Positions 28,741 through 36,728 of a DNA stretch of 42,486 bases are shown here, piece after piece. A model generated the notes under the pieces. That model searched no databases, had not been told where the DNA came from, and saw nothing but the letters and a program-made list of their open reading frames with translations. How positions within the stretch are numbered: position 1 is the first letter of the stretch; the number at the start of each line of letters is the position of its first letter. Source of the stretch: Endozoicomonas arenosclerae (lineage in GTDB: Bacteria; Pseudomonadota; Gammaproteobacteria; Pseudomonadales; Endozoicomonadaceae); contig NZ_LASA01000068.1 in assembly GCF_001562015.1 (NCBI RefSeq), forward strand, positions 1 to 42,486, in the 5' to 3' direction. Position numbers and translations under genes: made by a program.

Positions 28741-28797
28741 CCCGACAGTTTTAAATCACAACGGCTCTGGGGCTGTTTCAGGAAGCAGGAAAGATCA

Positions 28798-29061
28798 ATG
28801 ATCGATAAAGCCTCTCTAATCGGTAATATTGCCGGCAAAGCGGGTCAGGTACTGGGTGGGCAGAAGAGTCAGACCCGGGAAGATATTGAGCACAACATCA
28901 AGGCACTGGTGGGTAGCGCCCTGGCCAAGTTTGAGCTGGTCACCCGTGATGAGTTTGATGCCCAGATAGCAGTACTCAAGCATACCCGCGAACGACTGGA
29001 AGCCCTTGAGAAGAAAGTGGCCGAGCTGGAAAAAACAGAAAGCTCTGATTCCTGCTGCTGA
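28798..29061 (+). CDS. ubiK: UbiK/YqiC-type ubiquinone biosynthesis accessory factor
   Basis: This 87-residue protein begins MIDKASLIGNIAGKAGQVL and ends in a coiled coil (about 50-78; DEFDAQIAVLKHTRERLEALE) typical of UbiK (YqiC, BMFP family). UbiK helps the Ubi enzyme complex and binds lipids. The start is ATG 28798 after AGGAAAGATCA; a longer frame from 28708 would run through the promoter. The tail SSDSCC is unusual. Confidence 0.85.
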   Translation: MIDKASLIGNIAGKAGQVLGGQKSQTREDIEHNIKALVGSALAKFELVTRDEFDAQIAVLKHTRERLEALEKKVAELEKTESSDSCC

Positions 29062-29069
29062 TTTGGATG

Positions 29070-29092
29070 GCCGTTCTTTTCTCAAGGACGGC
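29070..29092 (+). terminator. Weak hairpin after ubiK
   Basis: GCCGTTC (29070-29076) and GGACGGC (29086-29092) pair with one imperfect position, 8 bases past the stop. There is no good T-run. Confidence 0.35.
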
Positions 29093-29274
29093 TCTATCAT
29101 TCCGCTAAAGAAACGTCTTTTCCTCTATCTTGTTCAATACTGAATCCATTCATATAAACGACTAGTACCCAATACCCCACCTTCTCCTTGTGACATGAAT
29201 GGACATTCACCCATGCTGCTGCCATAAGTACCAGGAATTAGGATTGTACAGTGCTGGCTCTCCAGTAATATTTG

Positions 29275-29967
29275 ATGATGGCATTCCGATGGCTGCTCGT
29301 TTTAGTGTTGATCATAATGCCAGGCTACTGCTCAGCAGACCTGAAGACGTCTATCGCTACGATTGAGACTCTTTTAGCCCAGGGAAAAACTGTCGCTATT
29401 CTGTTCATTGATATGCAGACCGGCTTTGTAAAACGCTTCTGGGCGCCCGAAGCCTATAGGGTGATCAGTGCTCAAGCTGAATTACTCGATCATTTCTCTG
29501 GCAATAAAGGGGTTCACTTTATTGACGTGAATTATGTAGAAGAAGGCGAGACACTAAGCTTTCTTCATCAGAAGCTACTCCGCAATAGTTACTACCGCCT
29601 ACTGGTAAAAAGTGAAGACAGTGCATTTGATAAAAGGGAATCACTACCGGTTGATAATCCGGGTGCCACCGCCCAAGAGATCAATACCTCATTAAAAAAC
29701 TACCTGCACAGCATAAAAGCGGAAGATGTTGTCGCCACTGGCTGCTTTGATGGAGGCTGCCTGATGCAAACCACCGAGGACGCTCTGGAAGCCGGTTTTA
29801 ATGTTCTCGTCGACCGCAGCCTGAACATAACCACTGACCTGATCGACAGGGATGCGCCTTCTGAGAGCGAGCAAAGGGGGATCGGTATTGCCTGGGAAGA
29901 ACTAAAAGAGAAATACCCCGATACCCTCAAAGTGCTTCCTTCTGAATCTCCTGCTCCATGCAATTAA
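29275..29967 (+). CDS. Exported isochorismatase-fold cysteine hydrolase
   Basis: This 230-residue protein has a signal peptide at about 1-20 (WLLVLVLIIMPGYCSA), then an isochorismatase-like domain. The catalytic residues are D46 (IDMQTG), K112 (LVKSEDSAF) and C162 in GGCLMQTTEDAL. Family members hydrolyse amides or enol ethers, normally in the cytoplasm, so an exported one is uncommon. The start is ATG 29275 (or 29278), with no clear ribosome-binding site. It lies alone among other exported proteins. The substrate is unknown. Confidence 0.75.
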   Translation: MMAFRWLLVLVLIIMPGYCSADLKTSIATIETLLAQGKTVAILFIDMQTGFVKRFWAPEAYRVISAQAELLDHFSGNKGVHFIDVNYVEEGETLSFLHQKLLRNSYYRLLVKSEDSAFDKRESLPVDNPGATAQEINTSLKNYLHSIKAEDVVATGCFDGGCLMQTTEDALEAGFNVLVDRSLNITTDLIDRDAPSESEQRGIGIAWEELKEKYPDTLKVLPSESPAPCN

Positions 29968-30297
29968 AAGCCCATGGATGTATAAGTTATCTGCACACAG
30001 CTTAAATAACGTTCCATTTTTTGAAAATCTCCTTCCAAGATAATGACCACCATCAACTTTTACTTTCTCCTGACAGTTTTAACATTTCAAAAAAACCAAT
30101 AAGATCAACGACTTAAATAAGATTATTGATTAATTTACTCGGTAATTATCCCTATAGAGCTACTACTCCCTTCGCTATAGCATTGCCACGCAAATTAAGA
30201 TAATCGCCTCAATAAGGCGAAGTTGCATTGGCCAGGCGCCCTTCATCATGACCTGGCTTCAAGGACAAATAGTGAGAATCCCGGGAGAACCATCACT
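29968..30297. other. Non-coding leader with two hairpins
   Basis: The stretch is A/T-rich in its first 230 bases with no supported gene. Near the following gene are two stems: TCGCCT/AGGCGA (30204-30209 with 30215-30220) and GCCAGG/CCTGGC (30231-30236 with 30252-30257). These could structure the 5' leader of the DUF2541-like gene. No known riboswitch is apparent. Confidence 0.45.
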
Positions 30298-30699
30298 ATG
30301 AAACGCTCGCTTTCCATTTTTACCCTGCTCGTCACCATGATCATGTCTGGCTTTACGCAGCCCGCTCTTGCCAGTGGCTGGGAACTGCTGGGCGAAAGAA
30401 AAGTCAGTCGTCGTGCAGAAGTAGACACCATTCGCGTGGGTCTGAGAGACGGTGTATTCAAGCGCATTCAATTCAAGGTCAAAGGTGCTGACGTTGATTT
30501 CAACAAAGTGGTTGTTCACTACAAGAATGGCCAGAACCGTGAAATCGCCATGCGCAGCAAAGTCAGAAAAGGCGGCAGCTCCCGTGTGATCGACCTGCCT
30601 GGCAAGGCAAGAGCTATCGAAAAAGTAAGATTCTACTACGACACCGAAGGTACTGGTCGCGTTCAGGCCAACGTACTGCTGTGGGGCAAGGCTGCCTGA
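30298..30699 (+). CDS. DUF2541-like exported protein
   Basis: This 133-residue protein has a signal peptide at 1-26 (LSIFTLLVTMIMSGFTQPALA) and a small beta-rich domain (WELLGERKVSRRAEVDTIRV, RVIDLPGKARAIEKVRFYY). The pattern matches DUF2541 as I remember it, of unknown function. The start is ATG 30298 after GGGAGAACC. The next gene is also exported, so the two may act in the same compartment. Confidence 0.65.
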   Translation: MKRSLSIFTLLVTMIMSGFTQPALASGWELLGERKVSRRAEVDTIRVGLRDGVFKRIQFKVKGADVDFNKVVVHYKNGQNREIAMRSKVRKGGSSRVIDLPGKARAIEKVRFYYDTEGTGRVQANVLLWGKAA

Positions 30700-30723
30700 T
30701 AAGCAGGCTCCTGCGAGATGCTG

Positions 30724-30740
30724 CCCGGCGTTCTGCCGGG
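30724..30740 (+). terminator. Hairpin between the two exported protein genes
   Basis: CCCGGC (30724-30729) and GCCGGG (30735-30740) pair around GTTCT. TTGCATACC follows, with no T-run. It may attenuate or end the first transcript. Confidence 0.4.
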
Positions 30741-30816
30741 TTGCATACCCAACATTGATAAGAATGAAAAACCGTTTTGAGCCCACAAGGGCTGTTTGAT
30801 ACCGAGTCGATAAAGA

Positions 30817-31536
30817 ATGAAGAAGTTTCTCTGCACCGCACTGCTGTCTTTTATGGTGATTGCACCACTGGCAAATACAGCTCATGCGCTACCAGGCAGT
30901 GACCGTAGAGAAGACCGTCGCGATGATCGTCAGGATAACCGTGAAGATCGCAGAGATGATCGTCAGGACAATCGCGAAGACCGCAGAGATGATCGTCAGG
31001 ACAACCGCGAAGATCGCCAGGATGATCGCCAGGATAACCGTGAAGACCGTCGTGATGACCGCCAGGATAATCGCGAAGATCGTCGCGACGATCGCTGGGG
31101 GGGACCAAAAGTCATAAAGAATAATATTGTGGTGGTCGCACCCAGAAAAAGGGTTCTCAGAAACAATGTAGTGGTCGTAAGAACCTATGGTCACTCTTAC
31201 TACGGTTATGGCCACTACCATGACGACAACGATGCTTTCAAATGGATGGCCTTTACCGCCATCACACTGAAAATTCTCGACAATATTAATGAAGCCGCCC
31301 AGCGTGCTCACGAAGAAGCCCAGATTAAAGCCACAACAGCCCCTGTGGGTGAAAAAATCATCTGGGAAGAAGACGACGCTTCCGGCTATGTTGTCACCAC
31401 CAAAGAAGGCAAGAGCGCTTCTTCCGGTCTGGTTTGCCGTGAATTCCAGCAGTCCATTACTGTGGGTGGAAAAACAGAAGATGCCTGGGGTCAGGCCTGC
31501 CTCCAGGAAGACGGTTCCTGGAAAATCGTAAACTGA
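30817..31536 (+). CDS. Exported protein with 11-residue charged repeats and a surface-antigen-like C-terminus
   Basis: This 239-residue protein has a signal peptide at about 1-24, then five copies and one partial copy of an 11-residue unit close to REDRRDDRQDN (residues 31-93). A hydrophobic valine-rich segment (NNIVVVAPRKRVLRNNVVVV), a Tyr/His/Gly stretch and a helix follow. The end (GLVCREFQQSITVGGKTEDAWGQACLQEDGSWKIV) resembles the C-terminal half of the 17-kDa surface antigen family. The repeat is both highly acidic and basic and should be disordered or helical. It could bind metal or envelope polymers, but that is guesswork. Confidence 0.75.
   Translation: MKKFLCTALLSFMVIAPLANTAHALPGSDRREDRRDDRQDNREDRRDDRQDNREDRRDDRQDNREDRQDDRQDNREDRRDDRQDNREDRRDDRWGGPKVIKNNIVVVAPRKRVLRNNVVVVRTYGHSYYGYGHYHDDNDAFKWMAFTAITLKILDNINEAAQRAHEEAQIKATTAPVGEKIIWEEDDASGYVVTTKEGKSASSGLVCREFQQSITVGGKTEDAWGQACLQEDGSWKIVN
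30907..31095 (+). repeat. 33-bp tandem repeats coding for DRRDDRQDNRE units
   Basis: Five full 33-bp units and a partial one, differing at synonymous positions (GATGATCGTCAGGA against GATGACCGCCAGGA). The period is a multiple of 3, so copy-number change would not break the frame. Confidence 0.85.
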
Positions 31537-31543
31537 TGCCCTC

Positions 31544-31568
31544 GCCGGTCAGCCCCTTGCTGACCGGC
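31544..31568 (+). terminator. Strong hairpin after the repeat protein
   Basis: GCCGGTCAGC (31544-31553) pairs perfectly with GCTGACCGGC (31559-31568) around CCCTT, 8 bases past the stop. There is no T-tract, so it may stabilise the mRNA end or work with Rho. Confidence 0.55.
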
Positions 31569-31684
31569 AACGCCTGCTGCACATTTCTAAATCACTGCTA
31601 TCCTCACTCCTTCGGATACATACTGGTATTCCATACAGGGATACCAAAAAATAAGAACACAAGTACAACTAGAAGGTAGTGTGT

Positions 31685-33196
31685 ATGTCGCGGTTAGCTG
31701 TAGTTCAAACCCGCGCTAAAACCGGTCTGGACGCCCCTGCTGTTTCCGTTGAAGTGCATTTGTCCGCCGGTCTGCCCGCACTGAATATTGTGGGTTTACC
31801 AGAAGCCGCTGTCAGGGAAAGCAAGGACAGGGTGAGAAGCGCCATTCTTAACAGCGGTTACGAATTTCCGGTTTCCAGAATCACCGTTAACCTGGCACCC
31901 GCTGACTTGCCAAAAGAAGGTGGACGCTTTGATCTGCCCATAGCCCTGGGCATTCTGGCAGCATCAGGACAGATTACCCAGGACTCCCTGCAAGGCTATG
32001 AGTTTCTGGGCGAACTGGCCTTATCCGGTGAGCTGAGACCTGTTACGGGTTCTTTGCCTGCATCCATAGCCTGTAATAAGGCTGGAAACAAACTGATACT
32101 GCCAAAGAACAACGCCAATATTGCCGCACTCAGTCCAGGTTCCACAGTGATTGGCGCTACAGACCTTCTTAAAGTCTGCTCTCATCTTTGTGGGATGGAA
32201 GTTCTTGAGAAAGCAATATCCACACGCGATCAGGAGAGTTTTACCTATCCGGACCTTATGGATGTGAAAGGACAACTGCAGGCTAAAAAAGCCTTGATGA
32301 CATCTGCAGCCGGTGGCCACCACCTGTTGTTCTATGGGCCTCCCGGCACCGGTAAAACCATGTTGGCCAGTCGGCTACCCGGCATTCTTCCTCCAATGAA
32401 TGATCAGGAGGCCCTGGAAGTGGCTGCCATTCATACACTGGCATCCTACAACCAGTCTCCCCAGTGGAAGCAGCGCCCTTTTCGAAATCCTCATCACACC
32501 GCCTCAGCTGTTGCTTTAGTAGGAGGAGGGAGCCAACCCCGACCGGGAGAAATATCTTTTGCCCACAACGGCATCTTGTTTCTTGATGAATTGCCCGAGT
32601 TTCAGAAAGTAGCTCTGGAAGTACTGCGTGAACCTCTGGAAACCGGAGAAGTGGTTATCTCCCGCGCTAAAGGTCAGGCCAGTTTTCCCGCAGGCTTTCA
32701 GCTGGTTGCCGCCATGAACCCTTGCCCCTGTGGCTTTCTGGGAGACCCTCAAAAAGCCTGTCAGTGTTCACCGGAACAGGTCAGACGCTATAAAAGAAAA
32801 CTGTCTGGCCCTTTACTGGATCGTATTGACCTACAGGTAGAAGTGGCCAGCCAAAAGACAGAGTTATTGTTTCAGGCCCAACAAGATAATTCTGACCTTT
32901 CCTCCGAAGCCATTCGCATCAGAGTCAATCAAGCTCATGCCATTCAGCAAGACAGACAAGGAAAAAGTAATGCCCGATTGTCCGCCAGTGAAATCAACCA
33001 ATACTGTTTATTGAGTCAGAAAGAACAGAATTTTATGACCCGGCTTTGCGATAAGCTTGGATACTCTGCCAGAGCCGTACACCGAATTCTGAGAGTAGCC
33101 AGAACCCTTGCCGATCTGGAGGAACAGAAAGATATTCTGCAAAAACATCTGGCAGAAGCGGTTCATTATCGAAAGCTGGATCGGGAGCCAGGCTAA
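31685..33196 (+). CDS. yifB: YifB family Mg chelatase-like AAA ATPase (ComM-like)
   Basis: This 503-residue cytoplasmic AAA+ protein has an N-terminal ChlI-like domain (GLPALNIVGLPEAAVRESKDRVRSA), Walker A GPPGTGKTMLASR, Walker B ILFLDELPEF and a C-terminal Mg-chelatase domain (GYSARAVHRILRVARTLADL). In naturally competent bacteria the homologue ComM drives branch migration during recombination. I use ATG 31685, 8 bases after AAGG; GTG 31679 is too close to it. It runs convergent with the MBL gene and their stops overlap in CTAA. Confidence 0.93.
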   Translation: MSRLAVVQTRAKTGLDAPAVSVEVHLSAGLPALNIVGLPEAAVRESKDRVRSAILNSGYEFPVSRITVNLAPADLPKEGGRFDLPIALGILAASGQITQDSLQGYEFLGELALSGELRPVTGSLPASIACNKAGNKLILPKNNANIAALSPGSTVIGATDLLKVCSHLCGMEVLEKAISTRDQESFTYPDLMDVKGQLQAKKALMTSAAGGHHLLFYGPPGTGKTMLASRLPGILPPMNDQEALEVAAIHTLASYNQSPQWKQRPFRNPHHTASAVALVGGGSQPRPGEISFAHNGILFLDELPEFQKVALEVLREPLETGEVVISRAKGQASFPAGFQLVAAMNPCPCGFLGDPQKACQCSPEQVRRYKRKLSGPLLDRIDLQVEVASQKTELLFQAQQDNSDLSSEAIRIRVNQAHAIQQDRQGKSNARLSASEINQYCLLSQKEQNFMTRLCDKLGYSARAVHRILRVARTLADLEEQKDILQKHLAEAVHYRKLDREPG

Positions 33197-34551
33197 CTCA
33201 GTTCGGACTTATCAAATAGCTCAGGAACTTCTGCGGGCCAGCCCAGTTCAGTCTGTATTTTCTGAGCCATAGCATTGGCAGACTCTACCTCACCATGGGT
33301 GACAAACACCTGCTTGGGTGGGGTTTTGATGCTTCTAAGCCAGTCTATGATCTGCTTACCGTCGCCATGGGCAGAGAAGTTGTCGAAATGCTTGATCTTA
33401 GCCTTGACTGGATAATCCTGACCATGAATTTTGATCGTATCAGCCCCATGAATCAGCTTTTCGCCCCGGGTTCCCATAGCCTGGTAGCCGGCAAAAATGA
33501 TGGTATTTCGGTGATTGGGCAACATGTGTTTTAAATGATGCAATACCCGACCACCACTGGCCATACCGCTGGCAGAAACAATAATACTCGGGAAGGTCTG
33601 AGCTGCCAAAGCCCTGGATTCCTCAACGGTTTTGACGTAATGGGTCATATCATCAATACGTCGGCAGTCTTCTTCTGTCAGACGATGTTTCTCATGGAAT
33701 CGATGGAATACTTCCGTAGCCTTAATCGCCATCGGGCTGTTCAGGTAAACAGGTAGGTTGGGAATACGCTGGGCTGACTTCAGCTTTTCAAGCAGATGCA
33801 GCATCATCTGGGCACGACCTACGGCAAAAGCCGGGATCAGTACCGAGCCTCCTGCAGCAGCCGTTTCTGTAATTAACTTGGCCAGTGCTTCCTCCGGGTC
33901 CTTGTGAACATGCTCACGATCACCATAGGTAGACTCAACCACCAGAAAATCTGCACGCTTGAGGGGTTCAGGTGGGTACATGATCAAGTCATCAGGTCTT
34001 CCAACATCTCCTGAAAATACCAGCAAACGATGACCATCAAATATTTCTACACAGGCCGCACCCAGAATATGACCGGCAGGCCTGAAGCGCACACTCAGCT
34101 CTGGCAGAATCTGATTGATCTCTTCAAACACACAGGGCTTTAGCTGTTTCAGAGCCCTGATGGCATCTTCTTCGGTGTAGAGAGGTTTTGGGGGATTGTG
34201 TCTTGAGTAGCCGTATTTAGCGGCATGTTTAGCATCTTCTTCCTGTAAAAAACCAGAATCCGGCAACAGAATTTTCGCCAGTTCACAGGTCCCGGGAGTT
34301 GCATAAACAGGCCCTTTGAAACCATCCTTCACCAACAGCGGCAGGTAACCACTGTGGTCCAGGTGAGCATGAGTCAGAACTACGGCATCCAGATCCGAAG
34401 GTGCCACAGTCAATGGCTGCCAGTTCATCTGTCGATAATGCTTGATCCCCTGATACAGCCCGCAGTCCACCAGTATTTTTTTACCGTCAGACTCCACCAG
34501 ATATTTTGATCCGGTCACCGTACCTGCTGCCCCCAGAAACTGAAGATCCAT
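33193..34551 (-). CDS. MBL-fold beta-CASP exoribonuclease-like protein
   Basis: This 452-residue protein has a metallo-beta-lactamase core with HAHLDHSG (H61, H63, D65, H66) and GHILGAACVEI. A beta-CASP region (AFAVGRAQMMLHLLEKL) and the C-terminal motifs SASGMASGGRVLHHLK and NFSAHGDGKQI follow. Such proteins process RNA as endo- or 5'-exonucleases, related to CPSF73 and RNase J. The start ATG 34551 has GGGGGAAGG upstream. Its exact role is unproven. Confidence 0.9.
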   Translation of the reverse strand: MDLQFLGAAGTVTGSKYLVESDGKKILVDCGLYQGIKHYRQMNWQPLTVAPSDLDAVVLTHAHLDHSGYLPLLVKDGFKGPVYATPGTCELAKILLPDSGFLQEEDAKHAAKYGYSRHNPPKPLYTEEDAIRALKQLKPCVFEEINQILPELSVRFRPAGHILGAACVEIFDGHRLLVFSGDVGRPDDLIMYPPEPLKRADFLVVESTYGDREHVHKDPEEALAKLITETAAAGGSVLIPAFAVGRAQMMLHLLEKLKSAQRIPNLPVYLNSPMAIKATEVFHRFHEKHRLTEEDCRRIDDMTHYVKTVEESRALAAQTFPSIIVSASGMASGGRVLHHLKHMLPNHRNTIIFAGYQAMGTRGEKLIHGADTIKIHGQDYPVKAKIKHFDNFSAHGDGKQIIDWLRSIKTPPKQVFVTHGEVESANAMAQKIQTELGWPAEVPELFDKSELS

Positions 34552-34587
34552 TGCCTTCCCCCTTATTTTCTATCCACCTGTCAGGCT

Positions 34588-35298
34588 TTACTGCCCTTTA
34601 TTTTTCAGCTGTTTTCTCACACCCTGATGATCGGGTGTCATACCTGAATCACCTGGCTGCCAGCCTTCTGGTGTAACCAGCCCTTCATTTTCTTCAATAA
34701 ATTTGACGGCGGCAGCCTTTCTCAGGATTTCATCAACATCACGACCAATACTGTTGCTCTGAACATCCGATATTCTTACCCTACCATCAATGCCAATATA
34801 AAAAGTTGCTCTGAATGCCAGTCCGTCTTCGTTTTGAATACCGTATTGCTTGAGCACTTTACCTTCCGGGTCAGAAAGCATAATGAAATCTGCATTGCCA
34901 ATCCCTATCGGAGTATCTTTGCCACCCTCACCCGACTTATCCGACTTCAGTCGCCAGGCCTGATGGGACGCTTCTTTATCTTTAGCCATGGAAGCCTGAT
35001 CCGTAGAGAGTACCAGGACTTCGTAACCTAACTCCTGGAACTGGTCCAACTTATTCTTGATCGCAATCAACTCGGTCGGACAGATGAAAGTACAGTTTTT
35101 GGGGTAACTGAGCAGCAGTACCCGATTCTTTCCCAGCAGACTGGATAGCTTAAAGTTATCCACAATCCTGCCTTCCGGTTTGTCTTTATCCGGCAGCACT
35201 GCGGTGGTTTCAAAATCAGGGGCCATGGTTTCTGGCAGAGGAATAGCACTGGCCAGGGCAGGCAGCAAGGCTGCAAACAAGAGGGGAGCGTACTTCAT
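34588..35298 (-). CDS. Exported AhpC/Prx1-type peroxiredoxin without the usual resolving cysteine
   Basis: This 236-residue peroxiredoxin has a signal peptide at about 1-18 (APLLFAALLPALASA), so it should act in the periplasm. The peroxidatic cysteine is C73 in ICPTEL, with Thr and Arg (FRATFYI) for the active site. In AhpC a C-terminal VCPAxW holds the resolving cysteine; here the matching segment is LVTPEGW, with Thr in that place. The only other cysteine is C69, four residues before C73. The start ATG 35298 follows GAGGTGGTA; the longer frame has no sense as a signal peptide. It may work as a 1-Cys enzyme or use C69. Confidence 0.88.
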   Translation of the reverse strand: MKYAPLLFAALLPALASAIPLPETMAPDFETTAVLPDKDKPEGRIVDNFKLSSLLGKNRVLLLSYPKNCTFICPTELIAIKNKLDQFQELGYEVLVLSTDQASMAKDKEASHQAWRLKSDKSGEGGKDTPIGIGNADFIMLSDPEGKVLKQYGIQNEDGLAFRATFYIGIDGRVRISDVQSNSIGRDVDEILRKAAAVKFIEENEGLVTPEGWQPGDSGMTPDHQGVRKQLKNKGQ

Positions 35299-35355
35299 TA
35301 CCACCTCACAGGGCATCGATGTGTTCACACCCTGTAAGGTTTAGCAGATAAATGA

Positions 35356-36724
35356 TTAGTCAGCGCTTATTTCCGAAATAGCCTGCTCCACAATATCCAG
35401 AGCTCGGATCAGTTCACTGCGATCAATAACAAGAGGTGGGCTCAACTGTAAAACATTACCCTGTGAGACTTTGAAGCTCAGTCCCAATTCAAGACAACGG
35501 TAGAGTATTTTTTCAGCCTCAAAGGTAGCCCGCTCTTTGGACTGACGACATTTGACCAGCTCCACACCCCAGAGCAGCCCAACACCTCTGACATCGCCAA
35601 TCAGATTATATCGGGACTTCATGCCTTCCAGACGGTCACGAACAAAAGCTTCATCGCCTCTGACTTTTTCCAGCAGTTGCTCCCGTTCAATGACTTCCAT
35701 GGTGGCCAGCGCTGCTGCACAACCAACCGGGCTTTTCTCGTGGGTGTAATGCCCCAGCGAGATATGCTGCGCCACATTAAAACGATCCCGGGTGATCATC
35801 GCGGCCATGGGCACAATGCCTCCACCCAGACCTTTGCCGAGACAGAGAATGTCGGGAGTAATGCCGTAACGCTGATAAGTAAACCATTGGCCACTGCGTC
35901 CCATGCCATTGGGAATCTCATCAATGATCAGCAGTACATTGTGTTTGTCGCAGATTTCCCGGACTCTTTTCCAGTAGGCCTGACTGGGCACCTGAACATC
36001 AGTATTGCGAACTGTTTCAGCAATAAATGCCCCCACGCCACCTTCTTTTTCAATAACGTATTCGAGATAGTCTGCGTAGTGCTCATCACTTCCATCGTCT
36101 CTGGGCCAGACGCCACGGTAACTGATGGCAGGTGGAATTCTCTCTACTCCCGGCGTTAAAGGCCCCATACCCTCACGAAAACAGGCTTCTCCTCCTACGC
36201 CAATGGCATCCAGTGATGCACCATGAAAAGAATCCCAGAGGGAAATCACCTTGTGATTCCCTGTCACCACTCTGGCCAGTTTCAGAGCCATACCGATAAC
36301 AGAGGTGCCACCTGGTGCAAACAGAACCCGGTTCAGGTCTTCACCACAGATATCCCCCAGCTTTCTGGCACATTCAATGGCGGTCTGGTTGGTAAATCGT
36401 CTGGGTGAAAATGGCAATGTATCCAGCTGATGCTTTATGCTTTATGCTTTGAACAACATGGGGGTGTCCATAACCCAGCTGATGAACATTATTGCCGTGG
36501 AAGTCCATATAACGTAATCCACGGGCATCTTCTATATAAATGCCATCGGCCTTCTCAAGGACGTCCAGACACGGAGTCGACATGGATTGATGCAGGAAAT
36601 AGCGGGCGTCCTCTTCCAGCATGGCTGAGGTTTCAGGATGGTCCAGCTGTTCCTGCCAGCGCGTTCGTTCCGCCGTGGTATTGATGTCACCTTCGGCATG
36701 AAGGTGTTTTTTTACCGCTTCCAT
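35356..36724 (-). pseudogene. pbfA: (R)-1-hydroxy-2-aminoethylphosphonate ammonia-lyase PbfA, frameshifted by a 7-bp repeat
   Basis: This class III aminotransferase-fold PLP enzyme sits beside phnW. The N-terminal part (36724-36374) and C-terminal part (up to about 36440-35356) are in different frames. The PLP site is intact: IIDEIPNGMG and CLGKGLGGG (PLP Lys). At 36430-36450 the unit ATGCTTT occurs three times. With one copy removed the protein reads on without a break (VVQSIKHQLDTLPFSPRRF) to a 453-residue product of normal length. PbfA turns hydroxylated AEP into phosphonoacetaldehyde and ammonia, feeding the PhnX step. As written, translation stops early. The name rests on family memory and neighbours; it could be another AEP-linked class III aminotransferase-like enzyme. 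Confidence 0.85.
36430..36450. repeat. Triple 7-bp tandem repeat inside pbfA
   Basis: Three exact copies of ATGCTTT (AAAGCAT on the coding strand). Seven is not a multiple of 3, so each gain or loss shifts the frame; two copies give the open frame. Confidence 0.95.
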
Positions 36725-36728
36725 GCTG

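Noticed and set aside
30259-30885. 208-residue ORF on the minus strand
   Set aside because: Antisense to the DUF2541-like gene and the next gene's start; a frame shadow.
30907-31095. 33-bp tandem repeats as a CRISPR array
   Set aside because: The repeats are contiguous without unique spacers, are in frame inside a coding gene, and no cas genes are present.
35677-36159. 160-residue plus-strand ORF in the phosphonate locus
   Set aside because: Antisense to the C-terminal part of pbfA, which has clear PLP-enzyme motifs.
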